Source: DATAUD01 sp035511075
GTDB taxonomy: Bacteria > Verrucomicrobiota > Verrucomicrobiia > Limisphaerales > Palsa-1400
Length of the DNA stretch: 64,000 nucleotides
NCBI GenBank assembly: GCA_035511075.1
Contig: DATKFW010000132.1
Location: 62,001-126,000 of the forward strand
Direction of reading: 5' to 3'
Part shown: in pieces, positions 15,982-26,150 of the stretch
Numbering within the stretch: the first letter of the stretch is position 1
Layout: each line of letters opens with the position of its first letter
Notes under the pieces: generated by a model
What the model was told of the DNA's origin: nothing
Database searches by the model: none
What the model saw: the letters and a program-made list of their open reading frames with translations, nothing else
Position numbers and translations under genes: made by a program

Positions 15982-17085
15982 TCACGGCGAATTCGCCGTT
16001 CCCACTGCTTGCCGCAGTTCCTTTAGGCCCGCTTGAGAGAGCCGGTGTTTGAGCCCGCGCACGATTTCCCCGACCACGCCGGGACCGCGATAAACCAGCG
16101 CGGTGTAAATCTGCACCAGCGACGCCCCCGCTGTGATTTTTTCCCAGGCATCGCCGGCGTCAAAAATTCCGCCAACGCCGATGATCGGCAACGCACCGCG
16201 AGTTTGCCGATGAAGATGAGCGATGATTTCGGTGCTGCGCGAGCGCAAGGGGCGTCCGCTCAATCCGCCCGGCTTTTCGTAAATCTGCCTTAAATGCGCA
16301 TCGGCGGTTTGCGGGCGGCTGGTGGTGGTGTTGGTGGCGACGATGCCGGCGATTTTTCGCGTGCCGGCCAATGTGAGAATGTCATCCAACGCGCTCAACG
16401 TGAGGTCGGGCGCCACTTTGACCAGGATCGGGATGGGGACGGAGCCGGTGTTGTTTTCCTGCAACGCGGCGAGAATTTCGTCCAGCGCGGATTTGTCCTG
16501 AAGTTGGCGCAGGTTGGGGGTGTTGGGCGAACTGACATTGACGACGGCGAAATCGACTTGTGAACGAAGGACGCGAAAGGAGCTGGCGTAATCTTCGGCG
16601 GCGATTTCCATCGGGGCGTCCTTGGATTTACCCAGATTGACGCCGACCGGGTGACTGGGCCAGCGCGATTCCTGCTTCCACTGCGCCAGCGCGGTGGCGA
16701 AGGCGGCCGCGCCCGGATTGTTAAAGCCCATGCTGTTGACAATGGCCTCCTCAGCGACCGCGCGAAAGAGCCGGGGTTGGGGGTTGCCGGGTTGCGGTCG
16801 CCAGGTCACTCCGCCCAATTCAGAAAAGCCGAAACCCAGGGCGGACCACGCCGGGACAGCCTGGGCCCACTTGTCCATTCCTGCCGCAAGGCCGACGGGA
16901 TTTGGAAACCGGAGGCCGAAGAGATCGACGGGTAATTGAGGCGCGCCGTACAGTGTCGAAGCGGCGCCGCGGAGCCAGTTGTTTCGGCTCAGGCGAGCGA
17001 GGGCGCGCAGGGTGCGATCGTGAATTTTTTCGGCATCCTGCGCGAAGAGAGTCGGCCGGACGATGGCGCGGTAAAACCAGGTCAC
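15982..17085 (-). CDS. pyrD: Dihydroorotate dehydrogenase (quinone), class 2
   Basis: 367 residues from GTG 17085. The open frame extends 54 codons upstream, but that part is Arg/Pro-rich and overlaps shc; WFYRAIVRPTLFAQDAEKIHDRTL is the usual membrane-associating N-terminus of class 2 enzymes. Further motifs: NPVGLAAGMDKWAQAV (FMN), NSMGFNN, GVNLGKSKD, VVNVSSPNTPNLRQLQ with the catalytic Ser, VKVAPDLT, IVATNTT, GGLSGRPL and IIGVGGIFDAGDAWEKI. It oxidises dihydroorotate to orotate in pyrimidine synthesis, passing electrons to quinone at the membrane. It lies 49 bases after shc, apparently as the last gene of the atp-shc-pyrD transcript. Confidence 0.93.
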   Translation of the reverse strand: MTWFYRAIVRPTLFAQDAEKIHDRTLRALARLSRNNWLRGAASTLYGAPQLPVDLFGLRFPNPVGLAAGMDKWAQAVPAWSALGFGFSELGGVTWRPQPGNPQPRLFRAVAEEAIVNSMGFNNPGAAAFATALAQWKQESRWPSHPVGVNLGKSKDAPMEIAAEDYASSFRVLRSQVDFAVVNVSSPNTPNLRQLQDKSALDEILAALQENNTGSVPIPILVKVAPDLTLSALDDILTLAGTRKIAGIVATNTTTSRPQTADAHLRQIYEKPGGLSGRPLRSRSTEIIAHLHRQTRGALPIIGVGGIFDAGDAWEKITAGASLVQIYTALVYRGPGVVGEIVRGLKHRLSQAGLKELRQAVGTANSP

Positions 17086-17134
17086 GTCAAAGTGGTAGCC
17101 GTGAACCGGGAAAGACAAAAGGGAAAACTGGAAA

Positions 17135-19228
17135 TCAAGCGGGCAGGCCGGTTGCCGCGCGGCGGCTTTCCGGCGCGCCGGCGGTCTCGGGTTCCGCGGG
17201 TTGCGAGGAGGCGCGCGGCAGCAAATTACGATAGGTGGCCAGGGCAAGCAGCGGCCAACTGTTTCGATACATGTCGTACTTCAAGTAGTACACACGCGGA
17301 AAACCAGTGCCGGTGGTTTCATTCTCAGTCCAGGTTCCGTCCGGGTTCTGAGTGCGGATCAGGAATTCGACGCCGTTCTGGAGGCTGGGACGCGTGGTAT
17401 CGTCAAACGCGCACAAACCCATGACGGCCCAGGCGGTCTGCGACGCGGTGCTGCCCCCCTGTCCCTTGAAGACCGGATCGTCGTACGTGTTGCCGCGTTC
17501 ACCCCAGCCGCCGTCCTCGCGCTGGACGCTCTCCAGCCAGTCGCGCGCTTTGAGGATCCAGGGTTGGCGCATGTCGATGCCGAGGGCGCGAAGGCCGCGG
17601 AGGACCTGCCAGGTGCCGTAAATATAATTGACGCCCCATCGGCCGTACCAGGAACCGTCCTCTTCCTGGTGGGTGCGGAGGAATTCGAGCGCTTCGCGGA
17701 CTTGGCGGTTCTCAAGGCTGAAATTCTCGTAGCCCAGCAACTCCAGGATCCGCGCGGTGATGTCGGCGCATTCCGGGTCGAGCATCGCGTTGTGATCGGC
17801 AAAAGGGACTTTTTCCAGGATGCTCTTGGTGCAGTCCTTGTCGAAGGAGGCCCAGCCGCCGTCCTTGCATTGGAAGGTCAGCATCCAATTGAGGCCGCGC
17901 TGGAAGGCGGCGTCCCGGCGCTGGGGATTGGCCGTGGGAATCTTGCGCAACGCGAGCAGAACCATCGCGGTATCGTCCACGTCGGCATTCCATTTGTTGT
18001 TGAATTCAAAGACCCATCCGCTCGGCTCGACGTTGGTGGGGTTCTTGTAATGCCAGTCCCCTCGGAAGCGAACCTCGCGGTCGATGAGCCACTCGCAACT
18101 CTTGACCAGCGCGGGATGGTCGCTGGGAAGACCCGATTCATGCAATGCAATGGCTATAATGGCCGTGTCCCAAACGGGCGAGAGGCACGGCTCGATTCGA
18201 ACGTCGTGCTCGGATTCGTGCTGGAGCTTTTTCATTTCCTCCTCGCATTGCCGGATCAGCGGGTGGTCGTCCGGGTAACCGAATGCCTTCAGGGCGATCA
18301 TCGAATTGAGGACGCCGGGGAAAATGGCCGCCAGCCCGTCGCTCCCCTCGAACCGCTGGATCATCCATTCCTTGGCCTTCTCGAGGGCGCGCTTGCGGAA
18401 CGGATGGATGTTGTGGCGGGCAAAATGCTCGGCGAATTTATGCAAGCTATCCAGCCAGATGAAAAAGTTGCGCCACGTGCAGCGCTGCGGGTCTCGCGCG
18501 AGCATCAAGTCGCGCTCGTGGAACCCGAGCGGATAAAGCTCGTTGAGCGAGCCCTTGGATGAAAGATCGCGGGTGGGCTTGAAATGGTTGATGATCGAAA
18601 GCGGCACGAGCATTGAGCGGCTCCAGGAGCTCATCTCGTTGAAATTGACGTAAAACCATTTGCCGATAAGGATGATTTCGCAGGGAATGGTCGGCACATG
18701 GTCCCACGGGAAGAGGCCGAGCAAGGCCAGATACAGTTTGGAAAAGGTATTCAGCCGCGGGATGCCGCCCAGGCTCAGAGCGGTCTGCCGGGCGCGCAAC
18801 ATGCGCGGATCGGTCTTGGGAACGCCGGCCAGTTTGAGCGACAGGTAAGCCTTGACGGTGGCGTTGATCTCGGCCGGGCCGCCCATGTAAATACTCCAGC
18901 CGCCCGTGGGCAATTGGAGGGAAAAGATATGATTGACAGCCTTGCGCTGCCATTTTTCGTCCACGGTACGGTTCCAGTGATGGTAGGCGATCATGTCGGC
19001 CACCAGCGTGCAGTCCACGATGAGTTCGCCGATCCAATAGCCTTCGGGCTTCTGCGCGCCCAAAAGGAAGTCCTGCGACCGCTGGATTGTGGTTTCCAGT
19101 TCCGCCAGGGTAAAAGCATCAAAATCCGACGCCGTGGATGTCGCGATTCCCTGTCCGATGTCAAAAACATTCACAGACACGCAATGTAATTTGCCTTCAA
19201 TCCGCACCCTGTAAAGTGATTTTCTCAC
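17135..19228 (-). CDS. shc: Squalene-hopene cyclase
   Basis: 697 residues from a GTG that overlaps the atpG stop (GTGA); an internal GTG at codon 18 is an alternative start. The catalytic Asp motif is DVDD (416-419), followed by several QW motifs (for example the repeated Q-x2-DGGW units near 453-459, 555-575 and 640-650). The protein cyclises squalene to hopene/hopanol at the membrane, the committed step of hopanoid synthesis. Length is close to the usual 630-700. No hpn genes adjoin it, though an HpnN-like RND exporter lies 15 kb away. The tight coupling to atpG, placing a lipid gene in the ATP synthase operon, is unusual. Confidence 0.94.
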   Translation of the reverse strand: MRKSLYRVRIEGKLHCVSVNVFDIGQGIATSTASDFDAFTLAELETTIQRSQDFLLGAQKPEGYWIGELIVDCTLVADMIAYHHWNRTVDEKWQRKAVNHIFSLQLPTGGWSIYMGGPAEINATVKAYLSLKLAGVPKTDPRMLRARQTALSLGGIPRLNTFSKLYLALLGLFPWDHVPTIPCEIILIGKWFYVNFNEMSSWSRSMLVPLSIINHFKPTRDLSSKGSLNELYPLGFHERDLMLARDPQRCTWRNFFIWLDSLHKFAEHFARHNIHPFRKRALEKAKEWMIQRFEGSDGLAAIFPGVLNSMIALKAFGYPDDHPLIRQCEEEMKKLQHESEHDVRIEPCLSPVWDTAIIAIALHESGLPSDHPALVKSCEWLIDREVRFRGDWHYKNPTNVEPSGWVFEFNNKWNADVDDTAMVLLALRKIPTANPQRRDAAFQRGLNWMLTFQCKDGGWASFDKDCTKSILEKVPFADHNAMLDPECADITARILELLGYENFSLENRQVREALEFLRTHQEEDGSWYGRWGVNYIYGTWQVLRGLRALGIDMRQPWILKARDWLESVQREDGGWGERGNTYDDPVFKGQGGSTASQTAWAVMGLCAFDDTTRPSLQNGVEFLIRTQNPDGTWTENETTGTGFPRVYYLKYDMYRNSWPLLALATYRNLLPRASSQPAEPETAGAPESRRAATGLPA

Positions 19229-20097
19229 CCCATCGCCATGGCGGCGCTGGTGATTTCCAGCAGCTCCTTGGTGATGTTGGCCTGGCGCAGCTTGTTGTAT
19301 TCGAGCGTCAGGTCCTTGATGAATTGTTTGGCGTTGTCGGTGGCGTTCTTCATGGCGACCATCCGCGCGCTGTGCTCGCTGGCCTTGGCCTCGAGCAGGA
19401 TCTGGTAAATCTGGAAATTCAAGCTGTGCGGCAGCAACGCTCCCAAGACCTGCTCCTGTGACGGTTCAAAAAGAAATTCGCCAGTGCCGCCGCCGGATGG
19501 CAGCTCCGGCGTCGCGCCGATTCCCGCGGTAATGGGCTTGATCTCGGCGATGGGAAGCAGTTGGAACACTTCGGGCTTTTGAACCAGCGTCGAGACGAAC
19601 CGCGTGTATAAAACGTCCACCTGGTCCACCTCGCCCTTGATATAGAGGTCTTGCGCGAACTTGGAGATGGCGCGCGCCTCGCTGAAAAGCGGAATGTCCT
19701 TGTAGGTGAACTCGGCCGCGAGGGCGCGCCTGGTGCGCGCCAGAAATTGCGAGGCCTTGCGCCCCGCGGAAATGAATTTGGTGTCCGGGCCGAATTTCGC
19801 CGCCTCGCGCATCAGGCTGCTGTTGAGGCCGCCGCACAAGCCCTTGTCCGTGCTGATAATGATGGCGCAGCGCCTGCCGCCGTCGCGCTTCTCGATCAAC
19901 GGATGGCTGAAGTCCCTGGACTCGGCGACCAGCTCCTCCAGCACCTCGTTCATCAACGCCGCGTAGGGCCGTCCGGCAAGGGCGGCTTGCTGGGCTTTGC
20001 GCATTTTCGACGCCGCCACCATCTGCATCGCCTTGGTGATCTGGGCGGTATTCTTGACAGACTTGATGCGCCGGCGGATATCGCGTGTGCTGGGCAT
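19225..20097 (-). CDS. atpG: F1 ATP synthase gamma subunit
   Basis: 290 residues. The N-terminal helix (RDIRRRIKSVKNTAQITKAMQMVAASKMRKA) and the C-terminal helix (YNKLRQANITKELLEITSAAMAMG) are the conserved coiled-coil rotor shaft; IISTDKGLCGGLN is also invariant. It forms the central stalk of F1 and couples proton flow to catalysis. It starts four bases after atpA and overlaps shc at its end. In most bacteria atpD would follow atpG; here it does not. Confidence 0.97.
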   Translation of the reverse strand: MPSTRDIRRRIKSVKNTAQITKAMQMVAASKMRKAQQAALAGRPYAALMNEVLEELVAESRDFSHPLIEKRDGGRRCAIIISTDKGLCGGLNSSLMREAAKFGPDTKFISAGRKASQFLARTRRALAAEFTYKDIPLFSEARAISKFAQDLYIKGEVDQVDVLYTRFVSTLVQKPEVFQLLPIAEIKPITAGIGATPELPSGGGTGEFLFEPSQEQVLGALLPHSLNFQIYQILLEAKASEHSARMVAMKNATDNAKQFIKDLTLEYNKLRQANITKELLEITSAAMAMG

Positions 20098-20101
20098 AGT
20101 C

Positions 20102-21634
<1,533 letters not shown>

Positions 21635-21643
21635 AGGTAAACA

Positions 21644-21675
21644 AATTAAGAATTATGAATTAAGAATTATGAATT
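21644..21675. repeat. AT-rich terminal repeat, left
   Basis: Three to four copies of an AATTAAGAATT/ATGAATT unit lie directly downstream of the four-helix-bundle gene and contain its stop codon. The inverted counterpart is at 22038-22064. Together they look like the ends of a small inserted unit. Confidence 0.75.
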
Positions 21676-22035
21676 GTGATTGCGTCGGCTGCTTTTGATG
21701 ATGGTGACAAAAACCGCGATAAGCTGGCGCGTTTCGTCAAGTAATGGGTTCATTTTTTCTCGGGAAACAATGGATTCATCAACAAGTAATTCAAGCCAAT
21801 ACTCGCTCTCGTCCAACTCGCGACGAGTGTCTCCCATCCTGGCAATAAACTCGGCTTTCGATCGCCCTCGAAATGCCTCGCGGTAGTTTGCGCCCATCGA
21901 AGTTCCGGACCGAAGAACCTGTTTTCCCAGGATTTGCGCAACCGGATTCCTTGGCAGCGCGATGTACAATCTTATGATCCGTCGAGCAAACGCGTGCGTG
22001 CGTTGCTTCAGATCGCGCGTTGGAGATTTTTCCAT
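21667..22035 (-). CDS. Four-helix-bundle protein (23S rRNA intervening-sequence protein family)
   Basis: 122 residues, the usual size of the S23/IVP family (four-helix bundle, TIGR02436-type). The characteristic segments are the first helix (RTHAFARRIIRLYIALP), LGKQVLRSGTSMGANYREA, KAEFIARMGDTRRELDESEYWLELL and the last helix (LLDETRQLIAVFVTIIKSS). Family members are encoded in 23S rRNA introns or as stand-alone genes and form pentamers that may bind nucleic acid; the exact role is unclear. The gene lies between atpH and atpA in the same direction and is bounded by inverted AT-rich repeats, an arrangement suggesting a recently mobile unit. It is certainly not an ATP synthase subunit. Confidence 0.9.
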   Translation of the reverse strand: MEKSPTRDLKQRTHAFARRIIRLYIALPRNPVAQILGKQVLRSGTSMGANYREAFRGRSKAEFIARMGDTRRELDESEYWLELLVDESIVSREKMNPLLDETRQLIAVFVTIIKSSRRNHNS

Positions 22036-22037
22036 TT

Positions 22038-22064
22038 TTCATTCTTAATTCTTAATTTTTAATT
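22038..22064. repeat. AT-rich terminal repeat, right (inverted relative to 21644-21675)
   Basis: Read on the minus strand this is AATTAAAAATTAAGAATTAAG and a few more bases, matching the left repeat in inverted orientation. It encodes the last codons (LKIKN) and stop of atpH, so the insertion apparently rewrote the AtpH C-terminus. Confidence 0.75.
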
Positions 22065-22437
22065 CGTTCAGCCTTCCCTGCACGGTGCCATCATACACAT
22101 CGCCGCCGACCTGCACGCGAATGCCGCCGATCAACGCGGGATTTTGCAGGAACGCGAAGGTCAATCCACGCCCGTAGCGGCGCGTGAGGTCGCTTTGGAT
22201 TTGAGCCTGCGTCTGTGACGAAAGCGGCGTGGCGCTCTCGACTTTCGCGGTGAGCCGTAAGAGTTCAAGCCTCACGAGCCTTTGAAAATGGGAGAGAACG
22301 GCCAGGTAGCCTCGAGGCTTGCCTTCGGCGACGCGATGCACAGCGGTCCGAACACGGTTCTCGTCCAAGCCGCCGTTGGTGATGCAGGCGCGAAACAATT
22401 CGCGGGCGTCCCGCCGTGCCTGTTTGGAAATTTTCAT
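22045..22437 (-). CDS. atpH: F1Fo ATP synthase delta subunit (short)
   Basis: 130 residues against about 175-185 for typical AtpH. The C-terminal domain is recognisable (ESATPLSSQTQAQIQSDLTRRYGRGLTFAFLQNPALIGGIRVQVGGDVYDGTVQGRL), as is a short helical N-terminus (SKQARRDARELFRACI). About 45 residues of the N-terminal six-helix domain appear to be missing. The last residues derive from the adjacent AT-rich repeat. Delta joins F1 to the peripheral stalk. Position between atpF and atpA supports the call. Whether the shortening is lineage-normal or damage cannot be told from one sequence. Confidence 0.85.
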   Translation of the reverse strand: MKISKQARRDARELFRACITNGGLDENRVRTAVHRVAEGKPRGYLAVLSHFQRLVRLELLRLTAKVESATPLSSQTQAQIQSDLTRRYGRGLTFAFLQNPALIGGIRVQVGGDVYDGTVQGRLNELKIKN

Positions 22438-22459
22438 TTAAAGCGCCACAAACGTCCCG

Positions 22460-23011
22460 CTAAGCGGCCAATTGCCGGCGCGTTTCTTCGGCCAGCCGGC
22501 GCTGGTCTTCGGATGTCAGGATTTTGCCGGTGGTGGCGGAGGCCACCTGGACGACCAATCCAACCACTTCGCGCTTGAGATCGGTGAGCATCCGCTGGCG
22601 TTCCAGCGTGGTCGCCTCGCGCGCCTTGGTGATGATCTGCTCAGCCTGGGCGATGGCTTTTTGCGTTTCCTGTTCCTGGACGCGGGCGGCCGCAGCGCGG
22701 GCTTCCTCGATGAGTTTGGTGGCCTGGACATTGGCCTTTTCGAGGACTTCCCGTTGCATCGCCTGGGTGCGGGCCAACTCCTGTTTGATCTTATCGGCGT
22801 TGGCGAGACCCTCGGCGATTCGCTGCCGGCGTTCCTCCAGGATGGTCAGGATGGGTTTGTAGGCGAATTTAAAAAGCAGAAAGGCCACCAGCGAGAAGCT
22901 CACGACTTGCGCCAGGAAATGAGGCCAGTCCAGCCCAAACGTTTCCGCCGTTTCGCTGCCGGTCTTCATCAGGTCGCTGCCAATGCTGCCGAAAAAAATC
23001 AAATGGTTCAT
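22460..23011 (-). CDS. atpF: Fo ATP synthase subunit b
   Basis: 183 residues from Met at 23011; an in-frame Met four codons upstream (23023) is equally possible. One N-terminal membrane helix (about 30-48, FLAQVVSFSLVAFLLFKFAY) is followed by PILTILEERRQRIAEGLANADKIK and a long charged coiled coil, the peripheral stalk that holds F1 against Fo. The family signature (Rx-R-x-I) and the position between atpE and atpH agree. It is normal in length. Confidence 0.94.
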   Translation of the reverse strand: MNHLIFFGSIGSDLMKTGSETAETFGLDWPHFLAQVVSFSLVAFLLFKFAYKPILTILEERRQRIAEGLANADKIKQELARTQAMQREVLEKANVQATKLIEEARAAAARVQEQETQKAIAQAEQIITKAREATTLERQRMLTDLKREVVGLVVQVASATTGKILTSEDQRRLAEETRRQLAA

Positions 23012-23062
23012 AGGTCGGTTCAAAGGTTGGCGCGGAGCACTCGCTCCGCGCCATTTAAGGGA

Positions 23063-23275
23063 TCAATGCACCATGAAGATCGCGTAGAACACGATGGCCT
23101 CGGAGAGCGCCATGCCAAGAATGGCGATGGCGATCACTTTGCCGAACGCGCCGGGATTGCGCCCCACCGCTTCGGATGCCTTCATGCCTACCAATCCCAC
23201 GCCGATGGCCGAACCCAGGCCGGCCAAACCGACGTGGATGCTGCCCGACATTTCTGCCAATATAGGCGTTACCAT
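23063..23275 (-). CDS. atpE: Fo ATP synthase subunit c
   Basis: 70 residues: two membrane helices joined by a polar loop (GRNPGA, residues 38-43). The ion-binding carboxylate is Glu59 in the second helix (GMALSEAIVFYAIF). The residues after Glu59 are Ala-Ile, not the Ser-Thr found in sodium-binding rings, so protons are the likely coupling ion. It forms the rotor ring in the inner membrane. It lies between atpB and atpF. Confidence 0.96.
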   Translation of the reverse strand: MVTPILAEMSGSIHVGLAGLGSAIGVGLVGMKASEAVGRNPGAFGKVIAIAILGMALSEAIVFYAIFMVH

Positions 23276-23356
23276 AATTACCTTTCTGTACTTGTTTCTG
23301 TTGTGTCCGGCAGCCCCCGCATGTGAATACGGTCCGGCTGCCGAAATTTAAAATTT

Positions 23357-24268
23357 CTAGTGATGCGCTTTGCCGTGCGCGTCGTCGTCGTCGTGCATGC
23401 AGATCACGCCCGTAAACACGGCCGTCAGCAGCATGAACACAATCGCCTGGACAAACCCGACCAGCAATTCGAGCAAATAAAAGGGAATCGGCAGCAACAC
23501 GCTAAAAACCGCCTTGGCCCAGGGCGGACTTTGAATCGTGTGCGACATCGCGTCCAGGAGGTTTTCGCCCGCGAAAACATTGCCGTAGAGACGGAAGCTC
23601 AATGAAATGGGACGGAAGGCAATCGAAAGAACTTCGACGAAGCCGACAAGAAAAAAGACCAGAATCATGAAATATTTGAGCGCGCCCTGACTGTCGCCTT
23701 TGGGGCCGAAGATGTGAAGCACGAACCCCCATATCCCATTGGACTGCAACGCCCAGATAAACCACAGCACCATGAAGATCGCCGCCATGGCAAATGTCAT
23801 GTTCAGGTCCGCGTTGCCGCCTCGAAGCCACGGGCGGGTGATTTCAAATCCCTGCGCCGTCTGGTGTCCCCAGCCGATGGATCCCACTCCCGGAAGCAGT
23901 CCGAACCAATTGGTGAAGAAAATGAAGATAAAAATGGTTGCAAAGAACCAGAAGGATTTCCGAATCAGGTCGGCGCCGACGATTTCCTCCAGAAAATTGT
24001 AAAGGCTTTCGACCATGAATTCCCAGAAATTCTGCGCGCCATCGGGCACGTCCTTCATGTTTCGCGTCGAAAGTTGGGCAAATACAATGACGATCACGGC
24101 CACAATCCACGTGACCAGCATCGAGTTGGTCACCGGAAACGGCCCGATGTTGAACACCGTCGGCGCCTTCGGGGGCAGCCCCTCGTGGACGGCTTCGGCA
24201 GCGCGCAACGGCGTGAGAGCCAGTCCAGTCAGAACCAACCACAGAAATGTAATTTTAATCAATCGCAT
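23357..24268 (-). CDS. atpB: Fo ATP synthase subunit a
   Basis: 303 residues from ATG 24268; the frame is open 69 codons farther, but that part is basic and not family-like. The N-terminus looks like a signal-type hydrophobic helix (LIKITFLWLVLTGLALTPL), as in other atpB of this phylum. The membrane helices follow, with the essential Arg in SLSFRLYGNVFAGE and the tail helix FVQAIVFMLLTAVFTGV. It forms the proton channel against the c ring. It is the first gene of the atp unit (B-E-F-H-A-G); no atpI is seen upstream. Confidence 0.95.
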   Translation of the reverse strand: MRLIKITFLWLVLTGLALTPLRAAEAVHEGLPPKAPTVFNIGPFPVTNSMLVTWIVAVIVIVFAQLSTRNMKDVPDGAQNFWEFMVESLYNFLEEIVGADLIRKSFWFFATIFIFIFFTNWFGLLPGVGSIGWGHQTAQGFEITRPWLRGGNADLNMTFAMAAIFMVLWFIWALQSNGIWGFVLHIFGPKGDSQGALKYFMILVFFLVGFVEVLSIAFRPISLSFRLYGNVFAGENLLDAMSHTIQSPPWAKAVFSVLLPIPFYLLELLVGFVQAIVFMLLTAVFTGVICMHDDDDAHGKAHH

Positions 24269-24355
24269 CGGACTTTGACAAAAAACCGCGAACACACCGA
24301 TTCCGTCAAGCCCCGCGGCCGACAACCGGCTAAACGGGCACGAAGTTGCACCATC

Positions 24356-24369
24356 GTGAAATTTTTCAC
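24356..24369. promoter_or_regulatory. Short palindrome between atpB and rimO
   Basis: GTGAAATTTTTCAC (six matching pairs) lies in the 249-base divergent gap, with runs of T at 24375-24408 to its right. It could be an operator for the atp operon, but no matching regulator is known from the window. Confidence 0.3.
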
Positions 24370-24517
24370 AAGCGTTTTTTAACGTTTTTTTTGAGGAAGA
24401 TTTTTTGACTATTCGCAAAATCCGGGCCATCCGCAAGACCGGAGCGGCGCTGCGGCGGCATCCGCATTTTCCCAAAGGAGAATTTGTTTTTTGCCCCTGA
24501 CCCCGTAACCTGTCCTT

Positions 24518-26092
24518 GTGAAGTCAAACACCAAAACAACGCCGGTGCGTGTGGGATTGATCTCGTTGGGATGCGCCAAAAATCTGGTCGACGCGGAAAT
24601 TATGCTCGGGTCGCTTCTCAAAGGCGGGATGGAAATCACCAACGAGGCCCGGAATGCCGACGTGGTCATTGTTAATACCTGCTCGTTTATCGAGGCGGCA
24701 CAGCAGGAGAGTGTTGACGCCATTTTGGAATCGGACGCCGTCCGCCGGCAAACAAACCCAGCCCAGGGGTTGATCGTCTCGGGTTGCCTGCCTCAACGCT
24801 TTCGCGATGACCTGCCCACGCTCCTGCCGGAAGTTGATGCCTTCATGGGGATCGATCAAGTTGCGCAAGTCTCTGAAATTGTCAAGCAGGCGCTGGCGCG
24901 AAGAAGGGAAAAACTGGCGGCGGGCAATGGCGGAACCCGGCGTGCGCGGCCGAAAGCCAGGACAATTATGGAAGCCGACGCGGATCTGGTCAACGTTCAC
25001 CAGCGGCCCAGTTACATCCCGGATTTTGCGACGCCCCGATTTCGACTGACACCGAAACATTTTGCCTACGTCAAGATCGCCGAAGGGTGCAACCACCCTT
25101 GCAGTTTTTGCATCATTCCGCGCATGCGCGGTTCGCATCGCAGCCGGGCGCAGGCGGATATCGTGCGGGAGGCGCGGGAACTGATTGCGTCGGGTGTCAG
25201 GGAATTGAATCTCATTTCGCAGGACTCCACCTATTACGGGCTGGATTTGCGGCCGAGCCACTCGCGCGCCATTTCCTCGCCTGAGAAATTCACCGCCGCC
25301 GCCCAATCTCTGCCCGCCGACGCCACGACACTTTGCACGCTGTTGCGCGAATTAAATGATCTACCCGGCCAGTTTTGGATTCGGCTGCTTTACACGCATC
25401 CGGCCCACTGGACGGACGAATTGATACGGACCATTGCGCAGTGCCCCAAGGTGGCGCGGTACGTCGATATGCCGCTGCAACACATACACGAAAACATGCT
25501 GGAACGGATGCGCCGCGAAACATCGCGCCAATACATCATCGACCTGATCGCCAAAATCCGGGCGGGCGTGCCGGGCATCGCGTTGCGAACGACGTTCATT
25601 GTGGGCTTTCCCGGCGAGACGGAAGAGTATTTTGAGAGTTTGCTCGATTTCATTCGCGCGACACGGTTCGAGCGTCTGGGCGTCTTCACCTATTCGCAGC
25701 AGGATGGAACGCGCGCCGCCAAAATGGAAGGACAGGTGCCTGACCCGCGGAAGAAGCAGCGGCAGAAGCGGGCCATGGCCGAACAGTTGAAAATCGCGCG
25801 TGAGATTTCCGCCTCGCGCGTAGGGAGCGAGGCGACGGTGCTGGTCGAGCGCGCGGCAAACGCCCGCGAATTGGAGAGCGCCAGTGTCAGCTCGTGGGAG
25901 CACGGCCTGATCCGCGCTTCGCGGCAGCTTCCGGCGCGCGGAGAGGGAATCTATTGGCTGGCCAGGGGGGAGGCGGACGCGCCGGACATCGATGGTCGGG
26001 TTTACATACGGGGGACCGTGCCGGAAGGGGATTTTGCGCGGGTCAAAGTCATCGGGCACACCGATTATGATTTGATTGCGGAGCCGGGTTGA
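24518..26092 (+). CDS. rimO: Ribosomal protein S12 methylthiotransferase
   Basis: 524 residues (typical RimO about 440). The N-terminal domain carries its three Cys in SLGCAKN, NTCSFI and SGCLPQ for one iron-sulfur cluster. The radical SAM core has CNHPCSFC in the family context AYVKIAEGCNHPC...IPRMRGSHRSR, which favours RimO over MiaB. A TRAM domain ends the protein (DIDGRVYIRG ... VKVIGHTDYDL). Two extra stretches account for the length: a basic one near residues 125-165 and one near 245-275. It thiomethylates Asp88 of ribosomal S12. It starts with GTG and is followed by pgsA after a 58-base gap. Confidence 0.93.
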   Translation: MKSNTKTTPVRVGLISLGCAKNLVDAEIMLGSLLKGGMEITNEARNADVVIVNTCSFIEAAQQESVDAILESDAVRRQTNPAQGLIVSGCLPQRFRDDLPTLLPEVDAFMGIDQVAQVSEIVKQALARRREKLAAGNGGTRRARPKARTIMEADADLVNVHQRPSYIPDFATPRFRLTPKHFAYVKIAEGCNHPCSFCIIPRMRGSHRSRAQADIVREARELIASGVRELNLISQDSTYYGLDLRPSHSRAISSPEKFTAAAQSLPADATTLCTLLRELNDLPGQFWIRLLYTHPAHWTDELIRTIAQCPKVARYVDMPLQHIHENMLERMRRETSRQYIIDLIAKIRAGVPGIALRTTFIVGFPGETEEYFESLLDFIRATRFERLGVFTYSQQDGTRAAKMEGQVPDPRKKQRQKRAMAEQLKIAREISASRVGSEATVLVERAANARELESASVSSWEHGLIRASRQLPARGEGIYWLARGEADAPDIDGRVYIRGTVPEGDFARVKVIGHTDYDLIAEPG

Positions 26093-26150
26093 GGAAATGT
26101 TTTGCTTCGAGGGTCGAATTTGGGTTTATTTCGGGCGGTACCTAGGCTGG

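Noticed and set aside
22045..22437. atpH as a pseudogene
   Set aside because: The frame is intact and the C-terminal domain well conserved; short length alone does not show loss of function.
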